In this document: piece by piece, positions 26,554 to 35,654 of the stretch
Layout of the letters: each line of letters opens with the position of its first letter
How positions within the stretch are numbered: position 1 is the stretch's first letter
NCBI RefSeq assembly: GCF_902753875.1
Contig: NZ_CADDTS010000025.1
Coordinates: 1-64,000, forward strand
DNA length: 64,000 nucleotides
Source of the DNA: Acinetobacter bouvetii
GTDB taxonomy: Bacteria > Pseudomonadota > Gammaproteobacteria > Pseudomonadales > Moraxellaceae
Direction of reading: 5' to 3'
Notes under the pieces: model-generated
What the model was told of the DNA's origin: nothing
The model's database searches: none
What the model saw: only the letters and a program-made list of their open reading frames with translations
Position numbers and translations under genes: made by a program

Positions 26554-27468
26554 ATGACTCAGGTGCAAATTTCACATAAGACTTTTCGAAACATTGGACT
26601 AATAGGACGTCCAGATAAATCCTCCGTAGTGGAAACTTTAAGTCTCATTCATGACCATCTTTTAAGCCTAGGCCTGCATCCTGTTTTTGATTCAGAAACT
26701 GCAGCTTTGGTGCCTTATAGCAATACTCAAACGGTGAGTCGCAGTTTGCTGGGTGAAGTGGTTGATTTGGTGATTGTGGTGGGGGGGGACGGTTCCTTAC
26801 TTCATGCCGCGCGTGCCTTAGTGAGACACAACACGCCGGTGATTGGTGTGAACCGTGGTCGTTTGGGCTTTTTAACCGATATCAAACCGACAGAAGTCAT
26901 CTTTAAACTGGATCAGGTGCTCAAAGGTGAATTTCAGCTGGATCGCCGTTTCTTGCTGGAAATGGAAATACGTTCCAAAGGTGAAACCATTTATGATGCC
27001 ATCGCCCTGAATGATGTGGTGCTGCATTCAGGCAAGTCGGTGCATATGATTGACTTCGAGCTGAATATTGATGGTCAATATGTCTATCGTCAGCATAGTG
27101 ATGGTTTGATTGTGTCTACACCTACCGGTTCTACGGCTTATGCGCTATCTGGTGGCGGACCGATTATCCATCCCGGGATGGATGCGATTTCTTTAGTCCC
27201 AATGCATCCACATACGCTGTCTTCGCGTCCAATTGTGGTTGGTGGACATAGTGAAATTAAGATCATGATTCGTGAAAACCGTGTATTGCCCATGGTCAGT
27301 GCCGATGGTCAAAACAGTGTTTCACTTAGCGTTGGGGATAGTTTACATATTCGTAAGCATCCATTTAAATTAAATTTACTTCATCCACCAGGTTATGATT
27401 TCTTTATGGCATGTCGTACCAAACTTGGTTGGAATCAAGATTTTGACTCTTTACAACAGCAGGATTAA
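26554..27468 (+). CDS. nadK: NAD kinase
   Basis: Phosphorylates NAD+ to NADP+ in the cytoplasm. The GGDGSLLHAAR motif is the catalytic/NAD-binding site of the family. NDVVLHSG, the glycine-rich DGLIVSTPTGSTAYALSGGGP and the ISLVPMHPHTLSSRPIVV segment complete the signature. The start at 26554 gives 304 residues, close to known Acinetobacter proteins; ATGs at 26527 and 26536 would add nine or six residues, and the ribosome site near 26548 is unusually close, so the start is uncertain. A DUF1315 gene follows without a gap. Confidence 0.94.
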   Translation: MTQVQISHKTFRNIGLIGRPDKSSVVETLSLIHDHLLSLGLHPVFDSETAALVPYSNTQTVSRSLLGEVVDLVIVVGGDGSLLHAARALVRHNTPVIGVNRGRLGFLTDIKPTEVIFKLDQVLKGEFQLDRRFLLEMEIRSKGETIYDAIALNDVVLHSGKSVHMIDFELNIDGQYVYRQHSDGLIVSTPTGSTAYALSGGGPIIHPGMDAISLVPMHPHTLSSRPIVVGGHSEIKIMIRENRVLPMVSADGQNSVSLSVGDSLHIRKHPFKLNLLHPPGYDFFMACRTKLGWNQDFDSLQQQD

Positions 27469-27471
27469 ATG

Positions 27472-27738
27472 ATGAATATTGAACAAATGTTGGCTGTACT
27501 CGATCCTGAAATTGTTTCGCGTTTAAAAACAGCCGTTGAAATTGGCAAATGGCCGAATGGTGTTGAACTGACTCAAGAGCAACGTCAAATTTGCATGCAG
27601 GCAGTGATTGCCTGGGAAGTGAAAAACTTACCTGAAACTGAACGTAGCGGTTATATTGACCGTGGTACCAAAGAAGAAGATGAACATTGCGATTCGCATG
27701 TTGAAGAACCAGAGTTTAAACCGATTCGTTTTGTTTAA
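27472..27738 (+). CDS. DUF1315 / YeaC-family protein
   Basis: 88 residues, soluble and acidic. The sequence MNIEQMLAVLDPEIVSRLK and the KWPNGVELTQEQRQICMQAVIAWE segment are typical of the YeaC family (DUF1315), whose function is unknown. An AGGA site within the nadK end is seven bases from ATG 27472; ATG 27469 is the alternative. It is translationally linked with nadK. Confidence 0.85.
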   Translation: MNIEQMLAVLDPEIVSRLKTAVEIGKWPNGVELTQEQRQICMQAVIAWEVKNLPETERSGYIDRGTKEEDEHCDSHVEEPEFKPIRFV

Positions 27739-27753
27739 ATATTGGTTTTGTAG

Positions 27754-27783
27754 AAAAAAAGACACTCAGGTGTCTTTTTTTTA
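27754..27783 (+). terminator. Terminator of nadK-DUF1315
   Basis: AAAGACAC / GTGTCTTT stem with a TCAG loop, followed by a run of T residues, 20 bases past the stop. Confidence 0.9.
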
Positions 27784-27846
27784 TTGGAAGTTGGTTTCAA
27801 TCAAAGTGCATCACGGCCACATTCAGTATCAAGCCTTCAAAAGGCA

Positions 27847-27954
27847 TTGTGTAGGCATATTTTTACTTTTGATAGGGCAAAAGTAAACAAAACCCTTTGT
27901 TGTGCTGATGATACATCCTTGTATCACAGCCCAACGATCGGCGTCCTGCCGATC
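27847..27954 (+). repeat. Three-hairpin dispersed intergenic element, copy 1 (108 bp)
   Basis: It starts with TTGTGTAGGC and contains three hairpins in order: TTTACTTTTG / CAAAAGTAAA (27862-27887), TGATAC / GTATCA around an ATCCTT loop (27909-27926, with outer GCTG/CAGC pairs) and GATCGGC / GCCGATC around a GTCCT loop (27936-27954). Copy 2 at 58656-58763 has the same order, orientation and exact length, but different stem sequences. Lies downstream of the nadK operon terminator, outside any gene. Confidence 0.8.
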
Positions 27955-28060
27955 TCATGTGATTAAATGTTATTTTAAATTTGAAAATAAGAAGATTAGA
28001 TTCAATATTATTCTTGTCTAAACATATATAGGTCAAATAAATTGAATAAGTTCAAAATAG

Positions 28061-29074
28061 TCACTTAGAAACATTAACTGAGAAACGATTTGCCCAAAGC
28101 TCTCTGGCTTTTAACATCGCTGCTTCATAAGAATCACAGGCCCCCATAGTGTAAAGCGCAATGCCCATGGTTTCAGGAACCGCAATTTCCCCGTATTCAT
28201 GATGCTGTTTGCCTTCCCACACCGCTTTAAATACAGCTAAATCCAGTTCTTCTTCCACAGGACTACGGTTTTCAGTCAGTTTTGGCAATTCATGCTCGTA
28301 CAATTCGCCATTTTTAATGCCACAAATTAAGGTTTTGGCATCTGGATTACGTTCAAACTCGCCACCTTCACCTTTAATCACTGCGCTATTTTGATAACCC
28401 AGTTTAAAGGCTGCTTGCTGGTGTGAACCACGATAGGCCGGATGGAAAATCGCCTGCATGGTGGCTTTGGCATTGAATGGATTAATCAGGCGGGCCAAAG
28501 TATGAATTGGGGAGCGCAGGCCCATGACATTTCTTAGCGCAATCAGCTCGCTTAAAATAGGGGAGATGACATCTAAAGGAATATAGGCAAAATTGCGCTC
28601 GTGTAGTTGTTGTTCTACATCGGTGTCATTCTGGCAAATTGGGTAACCCAGATATTCTAAGACCTGTTCGGTGTACAGACGGTTAATGGTATGTCCAGAT
28701 GCACCATGCATCACTACCTTGTAACCTGCTTGTGCCAAAGTCAGTGCGGCCAATAAAAACCATGGATAATGTTTACGCTTGCCTGCATATGAGGACCAGT
28801 CCAAATCGACATCTAATGCTTTGAAATTGAGCTGATCGCGGGTTGCCTGGACAAAACCTGCCAGTTCATCGACTGACTCTTCTTTTACACGTAAGAGCAT
28901 CAGGAATGCTCCCAGCTGGACATCCAGAACTTCATCTTTCAAGATCATGGTAAAAGCTTGATAAGCTTCATCAAAACTCAGGGAGCGCGCACCATTTTTT
29001 CCTTTACCCACAATTCGGACATATTGTGCAAAAGGATGTTCAAAGTCTTTATAGATATTTCTTTTGGTTTGCAT
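28061..29074 (-). CDS. ybiB: YbiB/TrpD2 family DNA-binding protein
   Basis: 337 residues with the fold of anthranilate phosphoribosyltransferase (TrpD): an N-terminal helical domain (SFDEAYQAFTMIL, GAFLMLLRVKEES) and a nucleoside-phosphorylase-like domain (VMHGASGHTINRLYTEQVLEYLG, LRSPIHTLARLINPF). Members of the YbiB/TrpD2 group bind nucleic acid and are not thought to have TrpD activity. It is not in a trp operon, in line with this assignment. Transcribed divergently from dctA. Confidence 0.82.
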   Translation of the reverse strand: MQTKRNIYKDFEHPFAQYVRIVGKGKNGARSLSFDEAYQAFTMILKDEVLDVQLGAFLMLLRVKEESVDELAGFVQATRDQLNFKALDVDLDWSSYAGKRKHYPWFLLAALTLAQAGYKVVMHGASGHTINRLYTEQVLEYLGYPICQNDTDVEQQLHERNFAYIPLDVISPILSELIALRNVMGLRSPIHTLARLINPFNAKATMQAIFHPAYRGSHQQAAFKLGYQNSAVIKGEGGEFERNPDAKTLICGIKNGELYEHELPKLTENRSPVEEELDLAVFKAVWEGKQHHEYGEIAVPETMGIALYTMGACDSYEAAMLKARELWANRFSVNVSK

Positions 29075-29514
29075 ATTCGATCAGTTCACCTGTGTAGGAC
29101 GTAAAAATGGCTGCAATCCTATTTTATAAACATAGATGAAATATTGCAGCATAATTTAATAAAAGTATTTTTTCATGCTTCGACTAAGGTCTAATCCATA
29201 GTGGTTATATATTAAACAAATTTAACAATACGGTCCGCATAGCCTTAAAAAAATTAGGTAAAATTTAAACTGTAGGTAAAATTATTTAGTTTTTCTTATT
29301 CATCCTCCTGATCTCGGCACTTTGGATTTCTCTGGAAGTTTGAACAGTGCATGATGATCATTTTATAAAACATTTTGTTTTGTACTCGGGTATTGAGTGA
29401 ACTCAATACTTTTTATTTCCTTTGTCGTTGTACAAAAGGGTTAAGGGCTGTGTATTCGTAAGAATAGGCAAAAATTGAATATTTCTATTTTGAAATATAT
29501 AAAGAAGTAATCTT
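29075..29514. other. Divergent intergenic region ybiB-dctA
   Basis: 440 AT-rich bases. The only structure identified is the hairpin at 29390-29417. No gene is supported. Confidence 0.5.
29390..29417 (+). terminator. Terminator-like hairpin in the dctA leader
   Basis: GTATTGAGT and its complement ACTCAATAC (effective loop GTGAAC) are followed by TTTTTATTT, about 100 bases before the dctA start. It could be an attenuator of dctA or the end of a short upstream transcript. The stem is AT-rich, so strength is modest. Confidence 0.4.
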
Positions 29515-30861
29515 ATGGCTAAAAAACCAATCTATAAGTCGCTTTATTTCCAAGTGATTGTTGCCATCATTTTAGGTGTGATTGTCGGGCATTTTTCCCC
29601 AAGTTCATCTGTAATTGTGGACGGCGTTAAGCAAAGCGTGCCAGGCTTGGGTGAGCAATTAAAACCATTAGGTGATGCGTTTATCAAGCTCATCAAAATG
29701 ATTATTGCACCAGTGATTTTCTGTACTGTCGTGAGTGGTATTGCGGGTATGGAAAGCATGAAATCTGTGGGTAAAACAGGTGGTATTGCACTGCTTTATT
29801 TTGAGGTGGTCTCTACACTGGCACTAATTATCGGTTTACTTGTGATTAATATTGCAAAACCGGGTGTTGGGATGAATATTGATCCTGCATCTTTAGATAC
29901 TTCAGGAATTTCTAAATATGTAGAATCAGGTGCTTCGCAATCGACCATGGATTTCTTGATGAATATCATCCCGAATACTGTGGTGGGTGCATTTGCTGAA
30001 GGTGAAATTCTGCAGGTTTTACTGTTTGCAATGCTATTTGGTTTTGCGCTGCATAAACTGGGCGATGCTGGTAAGCCTGTACTTAAATTTGTCGATCAAA
30101 TCTCTCATGTTTTCTTCAATATTGTAAACATGATTATGAAGTTGGCACCAATCGGGGCATTTGGTGCGATGGCATTTACCATTGGTAAATATGGTATTGG
30201 TTCATTGGCTCAGTTAGCTCAGCTGATCATCTGTTTCTATATTACGTGTTTACTGTTCATCTTCATTGTCTTGGGTAGTATCGCGCGCTTCTGCGGTTTC
30301 AGTATCTTGAAAATGATTCGTATGATTCGCGAAGAGTTATTGATTGTACTGGGTACATCTTCATCTGAATCCGTACTTCCACGTATGTTGAAGAAGCTTG
30401 AGATTGCTGGTTGTGAAAAATCAGTGGTCGGTCTGGTGATTCCAACCGGTTATTCATTTAACCTGGATGGTACCTCTATCTACCTGACCATGGCTGCGAT
30501 CTTCATTGCTCAAGCAACCAATACACCGCTTGACCTTACGCATGAAATTACGCTTTTGGCGGTGTTATTGATCTCTTCTAAAGGTGCGGCGGGTGTAACC
30601 GGTTCTGGCTTCATTGTTATGGCTGCAACATTATCAGCAGTGGGACATATTCCAGTTGCTGGTTTGGCCTTGATTTTGGGTATTGACCGTTTCATGTCTG
30701 AAGCACGTGCCTTGACCAATCTGGTTGGTAACTCGTTGGCGACTATTGTGGTTGCGAAATGGGTGGGTCAATTAGACACAGCTCGGTTAAATGAAGCATT
30801 AAATAACCCGGAAATGGTTGACCAAAAAATGCAGGAAGAAGCGAATCAAGCACACGCTTAA
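29515..30861 (+). CDS. dctA: C4-dicarboxylate : cation symporter, DctA/GltP family
   Basis: 448 residues, eight membrane helices plus two re-entrant hairpins (DAACS family). The [13 protein letters not shown] hairpin-1 motif, the helix-7 [14 protein letters not shown] motif (NMDGT equivalent) and the [14 protein letters not shown] hairpin-2 motif are clear. It imports succinate, fumarate and malate (or glutamate/aspartate) across the inner membrane with protons or sodium ions. The SESVLP rather than SSAATLP motif favours DctA over GltP. Stand-alone gene with its own terminator. Confidence 0.88.
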   Translation: MAKKPIYKSLYFQVIVAIILGVIVGHFSPSSSVIVDGVKQSVPGLGEQLKPLGDAFIKLIKMIIAPVIFCTVVSGIAGMESMKSVGKTGGIALLYFEVVSTLALIIGLLVINIAKPGVGMNIDPASLDTSGISKYVESGASQSTMDFLMNIIPNTVVGAFAEGEILQVLLFAMLFGFALHKLGDAGKPVLKFVDQISHVFFNIVNMIMKLAPIGAFGAMAFTIGKYGIGSLAQLAQLIICFYITCLLFIFIVLGSIARFCGFSILKMIRMIREELLIVLGTSSSESVLPRMLKKLEIAGCEKSVVGLVIPTGYSFNLDGTSIYLTMAAIFIAQATNTPLDLTHEITLLAVLLISSKGAAGVTGSGFIVMAATLSAVGHIPVAGLALILGIDRFMSEARALTNLVGNSLATIVVAKWVGQLDTARLNEALNNPEMVDQKMQEEANQAHA

Positions 30862-30875
30862 TCGTTTCTGATTTT

Positions 30876-30902
30876 AAAAAGGAAGCTTCGGCTTCCTTTT
30901 TT
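30876..30902 (+). terminator. Terminator of dctA
   Basis: AAGGAAGC / GCTTCCTT stem with a TTCG tetraloop and T run, 14 bases after the stop. Confidence 0.93.
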
Positions 30903-31012
30903 ATTGACCTTAAAGTCATAAAATATAAAGCCAGTAGTGCATGACAAATGTGCATAAAATAAATAGGATGGAGAGAAGGAAAAAATACAACAACTCAAAC
31001 CAAGGATGCTAT

Positions 31013-32155
31013 ATGTTGGCCTATGATGCTGATTTAGAACTATTTCGTGACAACTTCAAACGCTTTATGAATGAACATGTTGCACCGCATTATGAGCAAT
31101 GGGAGCAGCAAGGCATTATGCCGCGTTCTGTATGGAATCTGCTGGGTGAAAATGGTTTCTTGTGTGTTGATGTGCCGGAAGAATATGGCGGTTATGGGGT
31201 ACCTACCCATTATTCACTGATGCTGGTGGAAGAATCTGCACGTGCCGGATTTAGTGCGCTGTCGACCGGAATTTCATGCCATTCTGAAATTGCAGCGCCG
31301 TATATCCTGCATATTGGTACAGAAGAACAAAAACAATACTGGTTGCCAAAAATGGTGACGGGTGAAGTGGTGGGTGCAATTGGCATGACCGAACCGGGTG
31401 CGGGTTCAGACTTGCAAGCCATGCGAACCAGTGCCATTTTGCAAGATGACCACTACCTGTTAAATGGTTCAAAAACCTTTATTTCCAATGGTCAGCATGC
31501 AGACCTGGTGGTATTGGCAGCAAAAACTGATCCTCAGGCGCGTGCCAAAGGCGTGTCTTTATTGCTGCTGGATACGCATCTGGAAGGCTTTAAGAAGGGC
31601 ACCAACCTCAACAAGATTGGTCTGCATTCACAAGACACTTCTGAATTGTTCTTTGACAATATTAAAGTGCCGAAGGATCAATTGCTGGGCCAGCCGGGTC
31701 AGGGTTTTGCTTACTTAATGCAGGAATTGCCACGTGAACGTACCGCCATTGCCTCTACAGCCATTGGAGCAATCCGTGGTTCATTGGATGTGACCATTGC
31801 TTATGTTAAAGAACGTCAAGCCTTTGGTCAGCCAATTAGCCAATTCCAGAATACCCGTTTTGTTTTGGCGCAGGCAAAAATTGACGAACAGGCGACCGCG
31901 GCATTTTATAACCAGAATGTTGAGCTATATATGCAAGGCAAACTGGATGTGGAAACAGCCGCAGCTTTAAAAAGCTTTGCAACCGATATGCAGATGAAAA
32001 TCGCCGATAACTTATTACAACTGTTTGGTGGCTATGGTTATATGACGGAATATCCAATTTCACGATTCTTTGTAGATGCACGTATTCAGCGTATTTATGG
32101 CGGAACCAATGAAATTATGAAAGAAATTGTGGCGCGTAGTCTATTAGGGCGTTAA
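31013..32155 (+). CDS. Acyl-CoA dehydrogenase
   Basis: 380 residues from ATG 31013, which has an AAGGA site at seven bases; an upstream ATG at 30941 is unsupported. FAD enzyme that oxidises acyl-CoA to trans-2-enoyl-CoA. GAIGMTEPGAGSD and the TFISNGQHAD segment are the acyl-CoA dehydrogenase signatures, RQAFGQPISQFQ is in the C-terminal helical domain, and the IYGGTNEIMKEIVAR motif near the end carries the catalytic base Glu of the short/medium-chain class. Chain-length preference cannot be read. It is monocistronic with no etf or enoyl-CoA hydratase neighbours. Confidence 0.92.
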   Translation: MLAYDADLELFRDNFKRFMNEHVAPHYEQWEQQGIMPRSVWNLLGENGFLCVDVPEEYGGYGVPTHYSLMLVEESARAGFSALSTGISCHSEIAAPYILHIGTEEQKQYWLPKMVTGEVVGAIGMTEPGAGSDLQAMRTSAILQDDHYLLNGSKTFISNGQHADLVVLAAKTDPQARAKGVSLLLLDTHLEGFKKGTNLNKIGLHSQDTSELFFDNIKVPKDQLLGQPGQGFAYLMQELPRERTAIASTAIGAIRGSLDVTIAYVKERQAFGQPISQFQNTRFVLAQAKIDEQATAAFYNQNVELYMQGKLDVETAAALKSFATDMQMKIADNLLQLFGGYGYMTEYPISRFFVDARIQRIYGGTNEIMKEIVARSLLGR

Positions 32156-32196
32156 TTCCTGAATAAGAGGCTCGATAAAAAGAATCACATAGAATT

Positions 32197-32244
32197 GCAC
32201 CCTGAAAGCTGGACACCAGGTCTGACTTTGAAGGGTGCTTTTTT
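32197..32244. terminator. Terminator between convergent acyl-CoA dehydrogenase and PfpI genes
   Basis: GCACCCT pairs with AGGGTGC, the 28-base loop contains a smaller CTGG..CCAG hairpin, and six T residues follow. The T run overlaps the stop codon of the opposite gene. Confidence 0.75.
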
Positions 32245-32761
32245 ATTGATCCAGCACCATGAGGCTTTCTTCTATAAAAGCAGGTAAATCATCCGGTGAG
32301 CGCGATGAGATATACAGATTATTATCATTGACCACACCGACATCATAATAGACCGCACCGGCATTAATCAGGTCTTTTGCGACGGTTTTAATGGTGGTCA
32401 TTAAACGGCCTTTTACGACTTTGGCAGTAATCAGGAGCTGCGGACCATGACAGATGCTTAAAATGGGTTTTTGTGCATTGGCAAATTTACGCACAAAATC
32501 TACGAAACGCTCATCGCCACGGAGCCGGTCGGGAGAATACCCTCCAGGAATGAGCAAAGCATCAAAATCATGCACTGTGACATCATCTATACTTTGGTCA
32601 ATAGTGACGGCCGATTTTCGCTTATGACCATAGACAATGTTACCGGCTTTGTTTTCAATATTTAAAATACTATGCCGTGCAGCACGAAAGGCTTGCACCG
32701 GTTCCAGATATTCCACATCTTCAAAATCATGTGTCACTAAAACCGCGATTCTTTTTGACAT
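32243..32761 (-). CDS. DJ-1/PfpI family protein (YhbO-like)
   Basis: 172 residues from ATG 32761, which has a CGGAGA site; an in-frame start at 32803 is unsupported. The nucleophile elbow SICHGPQLL holds the conserved Cys, and HDFEDVEY the conserved acidic residue. Family members are described as cysteine peptidases, amidotransferase-like proteins or protein/nucleotide deglycases acting on glyoxal adducts; YhbO of E. coli is the closest-looking type and is stress-related. The exact activity is not decidable from sequence. Confidence 0.85.
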   Translation of the reverse strand: MSKRIAVLVTHDFEDVEYLEPVQAFRAARHSILNIENKAGNIVYGHKRKSAVTIDQSIDDVTVHDFDALLIPGGYSPDRLRGDERFVDFVRKFANAQKPILSICHGPQLLITAKVVKGRLMTTIKTVAKDLINAGAVYYDVGVVNDNNLYISSRSPDDLPAFIEESLMVLDQ

Positions 32762-33324
32762 TTTTATTCTCCGAATTGCTTTGTTTAGAAGACTATAGAG
32801 CAAACATTAAACTTTTGTGATGGAGTTTGGTAAATAACTCTTGCATATGTGAAACTCCCGTAAATAAAGCTCTGCAGCTATTTTTAACTGGTTGTAAGCA
32901 TTAAAAAATTAAACTAAAGACTTTTGTTTCTGCATGTGTCAAAGTCCAGTACACGGAATTTTTCCGATGACTGATTTTGTAAAGGCCTTCAAAATACCTA
33001 TGGATTTAGTGACTCTGTATACAGTTGGGCAGTTTTGACAGTATTTTAAGAGGAATAAATCTGCTTTTCATTAAGCGTTTTTAACGATGAGCTTATTGAT
33101 AAATACCGATAAGTTTATTTCAGGAAATGACATAAAATTGGCAGCCAGATTGCTGAGTGATAAATGTACAGCTGTGGTGCCTTTTTAACGAATTGGCAAA
33201 AGCTGATCCATTTTCAATACTCCGGGCAAAAGCTTGAGCAATAAAATTGCTGATTAAATCAACTGTATGTTTTTAAGACTGAATCAATCAAAGTCTTATT
33301 GCGTAACATTTGAAAGCTAACTAT
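32762..33324. other. Long intergenic region upstream of pheA
   Basis: About 560 AT-rich bases between divergent genes. No coding region or stable RNA was recognised apart from the pheA promoter at its end; a weak AAGACT/AGTCTT stem at 33275-33297 lacks a T run on the plus strand. Confidence 0.45.
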
Positions 33325-33333
33325 TGTTATACT
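33325..33333 (+). promoter_or_regulatory. Extended -10 promoter of pheA
   Basis: TGTTATACT is an extended -10 element 34 bases before the pheA ATG. No good -35 hexamer at 17 bp is seen, as is common with extended -10 promoters. Confidence 0.5.
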
Positions 33334-33366
33334 GTTTGCATAACGTTTTTGAAGGGCAACATAACA

Positions 33367-34476
33367 ATGATCAACGACGATCAAAACACATCGACTTCTC
33401 TTGATCTGGCTCAAATCCGTCAGGATATTGATTCTGTAGACCAACAGATTCAACAGCTTATTAATAAAAGAGCAAAACTGGCTGAAGCGGTCGCAAAAGC
33501 AAAATTTGCTGCTGAAGAGAATCCATTGTTTTACCGTCCTGAGCGTGAAGCACAAGTTTTACGTAATGTTATGGAACGTAATGAAGGCCCGTTGTCGGAT
33601 GTGACTATGGCGCGTTTATTCCGCGAAATCATGTCGGCATGTCTGGCTCTAGAAGCGCCACAAAGTATTGCGTTCTTGGGGCCTGTCGGTACTTATACCC
33701 ATTCAGCCGTACTGAAACATTTTGGTCAGGATGCCCTTGTCCGTCCACTTCCAACCATTGATGAAGTGTTCCGTGAAGTCGAAGCAGGTAGTGCGCATTA
33801 TGGTTTGGTGCCGGTAGAAAATTCATCTGAAGGCGTGGTCAATCATACGCTGGACTGCTTTAAATCTTCACACTTAAACGTAATTGGTGAAGTTGAACTG
33901 CGTATCCATCACCAGTTTTTAGTGTCATCGAATACCCGTAAAGACAGCATTAAACAGATTTATGCCCATCAGCAGACTTTGGCACAATGTCGTGGCTGGT
34001 TAGATGCACATTATCCAGGCGTTGAACGTGTTGCCTTAAGTTCAAATGCCGAAGCGGCACGCCGTATTCGTAATGAATGGCATTCCGCTGCAATAGCTTC
34101 AGAAGTGGCTGCCAATATTTATGACCTGGAAATCTTGCACAGCAATATTGAAGATAATCCGGAAAATACCACACGTTTCTTGGTAATTGGCCGTGAAAAA
34201 GTGCCGCCAAGTGGTAATGACAAAACTTCATTATTAATTTCTGCACATGACCGTGCCGGTGCTTTGCTTGAAATTTTGGCACCGTTTGCCAAACACAACA
34301 TTAGTCTAACCAGTATTGAAACTCGTCCTGCATTGCCGGAAAAATGGGCCTATGTGTTCTTCATTGACCTGGAAGGCCATGTCGATCAGGACAATGTCAA
34401 AGCAGCGATTGAAGAAATTCGTCCTTTGGTGAAAGAAGTTCGAGTATTGGGTTCATATCCGATTGCAGTTTTATAA
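33367..34476 (+). CDS. pheA: Chorismate mutase / prephenate dehydratase (P-protein)
   Basis: 369 residues. Residues about 12-95 are an AroQ-type chorismate mutase (IRQDIDSVDQQIQQLINKRAKLA). Residues about 98-275 are prephenate dehydratase (IAFLGPVGTYTHSAVLKHFG, LVPVENSSEGVVNHTLD, NTTRFLVIG), and the C-terminus is an ACT regulatory domain with GALLEIL and SIETRP, the variants of the GALV/ESRP phenylalanine-binding motifs. It converts chorismate to phenylpyruvate under phenylalanine feedback. It begins the aromatic block pheA-hisC-tyrA/aroA. The ATG at 33367 is chosen over upstream in-frame starts. Confidence 0.95.
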   Translation: MINDDQNTSTSLDLAQIRQDIDSVDQQIQQLINKRAKLAEAVAKAKFAAEENPLFYRPEREAQVLRNVMERNEGPLSDVTMARLFREIMSACLALEAPQSIAFLGPVGTYTHSAVLKHFGQDALVRPLPTIDEVFREVEAGSAHYGLVPVENSSEGVVNHTLDCFKSSHLNVIGEVELRIHHQFLVSSNTRKDSIKQIYAHQQTLAQCRGWLDAHYPGVERVALSSNAEAARRIRNEWHSAAIASEVAANIYDLEILHSNIEDNPENTTRFLVIGREKVPPSGNDKTSLLISAHDRAGALLEILAPFAKHNISLTSIETRPALPEKWAYVFFIDLEGHVDQDNVKAAIEEIRPLVKEVRVLGSYPIAVL

Positions 34477-34487
34477 ATCACTCTGGT

Positions 34488-34511
34488 GATCGGTTTAATT
34501 TTAAACCGATC
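34488..34511 (+). other. Hairpin between pheA and hisC
   Basis: GATCGGTTTAA and its complement TTAAACCGATC lie almost back to back 12 bases after the pheA stop, followed by CCTTTT. It may be a weak terminator or an mRNA processing or stabilising structure within the operon. Confidence 0.5.
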
Positions 34512-34544
34512 CCTTTTATCACTTGAAATAGCTGGAAGAGTAAC

Positions 34545-35651
34545 ATGTCGTTTGTCCCTGCCAATGAAGGCATCTCAAAGTTAAAGCCTTATCAACCAGG
34601 TAAACCTATTAGTGAACTTGAGCGTGAGTTAGGGATTACTGATATTGTCAAATTAGCCTCGAACGAAAACCCGTTGGGCTGTTCTGACAAAGTCAAACAG
34701 GCTGTGGCAGCTGAACTGGCTGAAATTGGCCGCTATCCAGATGGTGGTGGTTTTATCTTAAAAGACCAGATTCAAGCACAATTTGCGGTGACTGCTGACC
34801 GGATTACTTTGGGGAATGGTTCAAACGACTTGCTTGAAATGTTTGCGCGTGCATTTGTTTCTTCAAGCGACTCTGTGGTGTATAGCCAGCATGCCTTTGC
34901 TGTGTATGCCTTGGTGACTCAAGCGATTAATGCTGAAGCGATTGAAGTGCCTGCTAAAGGTTTTGCGCATGACCTGAATGCCATGGCTGCTGCAATAAAA
35001 GACAATACCAAACTGGTCTTTATTGCCAATCCAAACAACCCAACCGGAACCTGGTTTGAAGAAGCTGAATTTGAAGCCTTCATGCAAAAAGTTCCGGCCA
35101 ATGTCATCGTTGTTCTGGATGAAGCCTATGTGGAATATTTCCCGGAAAATTTCAACAGCCTGAAATTCCTAGAGCAATATCCTAATATCATCGTCAGCCG
35201 TACCTTGTCTAAATGCTATGGCCTAGCTGCACTTCGTGTTGGTTTTGCTTTAGCATCGGCAGAAGTGACGGATTATTTAAACCGTATTCGTCAACCGTTT
35301 AATGTCAATCATCTGGCGATGGTCGCAGCTGTCGCGGCACTGAAAGATGAAGACTTTATTGAACAATCGCGTATTGTAAATAAAGCCGGCATGAAGCAAC
35401 TGGAACAGGGCTTTGATGCGCTGGGCTTAAATTATGTGCCTTCACGTGCCAACTTTATTTTGGTCGATGTACAGGCCGATCCGGCAGCCACTTTTAATGC
35501 CTTACTCAAACAAGGTGTAATTGTGCGTCCGGTGGGGATTGCAAACCATCTTCGCGTATCCATTGGTACTGAAGCGGAAAATGCGAAGTTCCTGACAGCC
35601 CTGGCGAAAGTACTTGATTTAACAGCCAATGCTGTAGAGGAAAATGTTTAA
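34545..35651 (+). CDS. hisC: Histidinol-phosphate / aromatic aminotransferase
   Basis: 368 residues, PLP-dependent fold type I. SNENPLG, the ANPNNPTGT motif, LDEAYVEY and RTLSKCYGLAALRVGF (Schiff-base Lys223) define the HisC2 branch. The gene lies between pheA and tyrA-aroA, with 68 bases before it and 3 after. Copies in this supraoperon position in gammaproteobacteria are broad-specificity and serve phenylalanine and tyrosine synthesis as well as histidine. The classical his operon is not in this window. Confidence 0.92.
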   Translation: MSFVPANEGISKLKPYQPGKPISELERELGITDIVKLASNENPLGCSDKVKQAVAAELAEIGRYPDGGGFILKDQIQAQFAVTADRITLGNGSNDLLEMFARAFVSSSDSVVYSQHAFAVYALVTQAINAEAIEVPAKGFAHDLNAMAAAIKDNTKLVFIANPNNPTGTWFEEAEFEAFMQKVPANVIVVLDEAYVEYFPENFNSLKFLEQYPNIIVSRTLSKCYGLAALRVGFALASAEVTDYLNRIRQPFNVNHLAMVAAVAALKDEDFIEQSRIVNKAGMKQLEQGFDALGLNYVPSRANFILVDVQADPAATFNALLKQGVIVRPVGIANHLRVSIGTEAENAKFLTALAKVLDLTANAVEENV

Positions 35652-35654
35652 GTG

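Noticed and set aside
27656..27966. Short plus-strand frames of 60-76 codons after the DUF1315 gene
   Set aside because: They run through the terminator and the hairpin element, lack ribosome sites and are explained by those structures.
33259..33555. 98-codon minus-strand frame opposite the pheA start
   Set aside because: Overlaps the pheA promoter and N-terminal domain; no ribosome site or family features.
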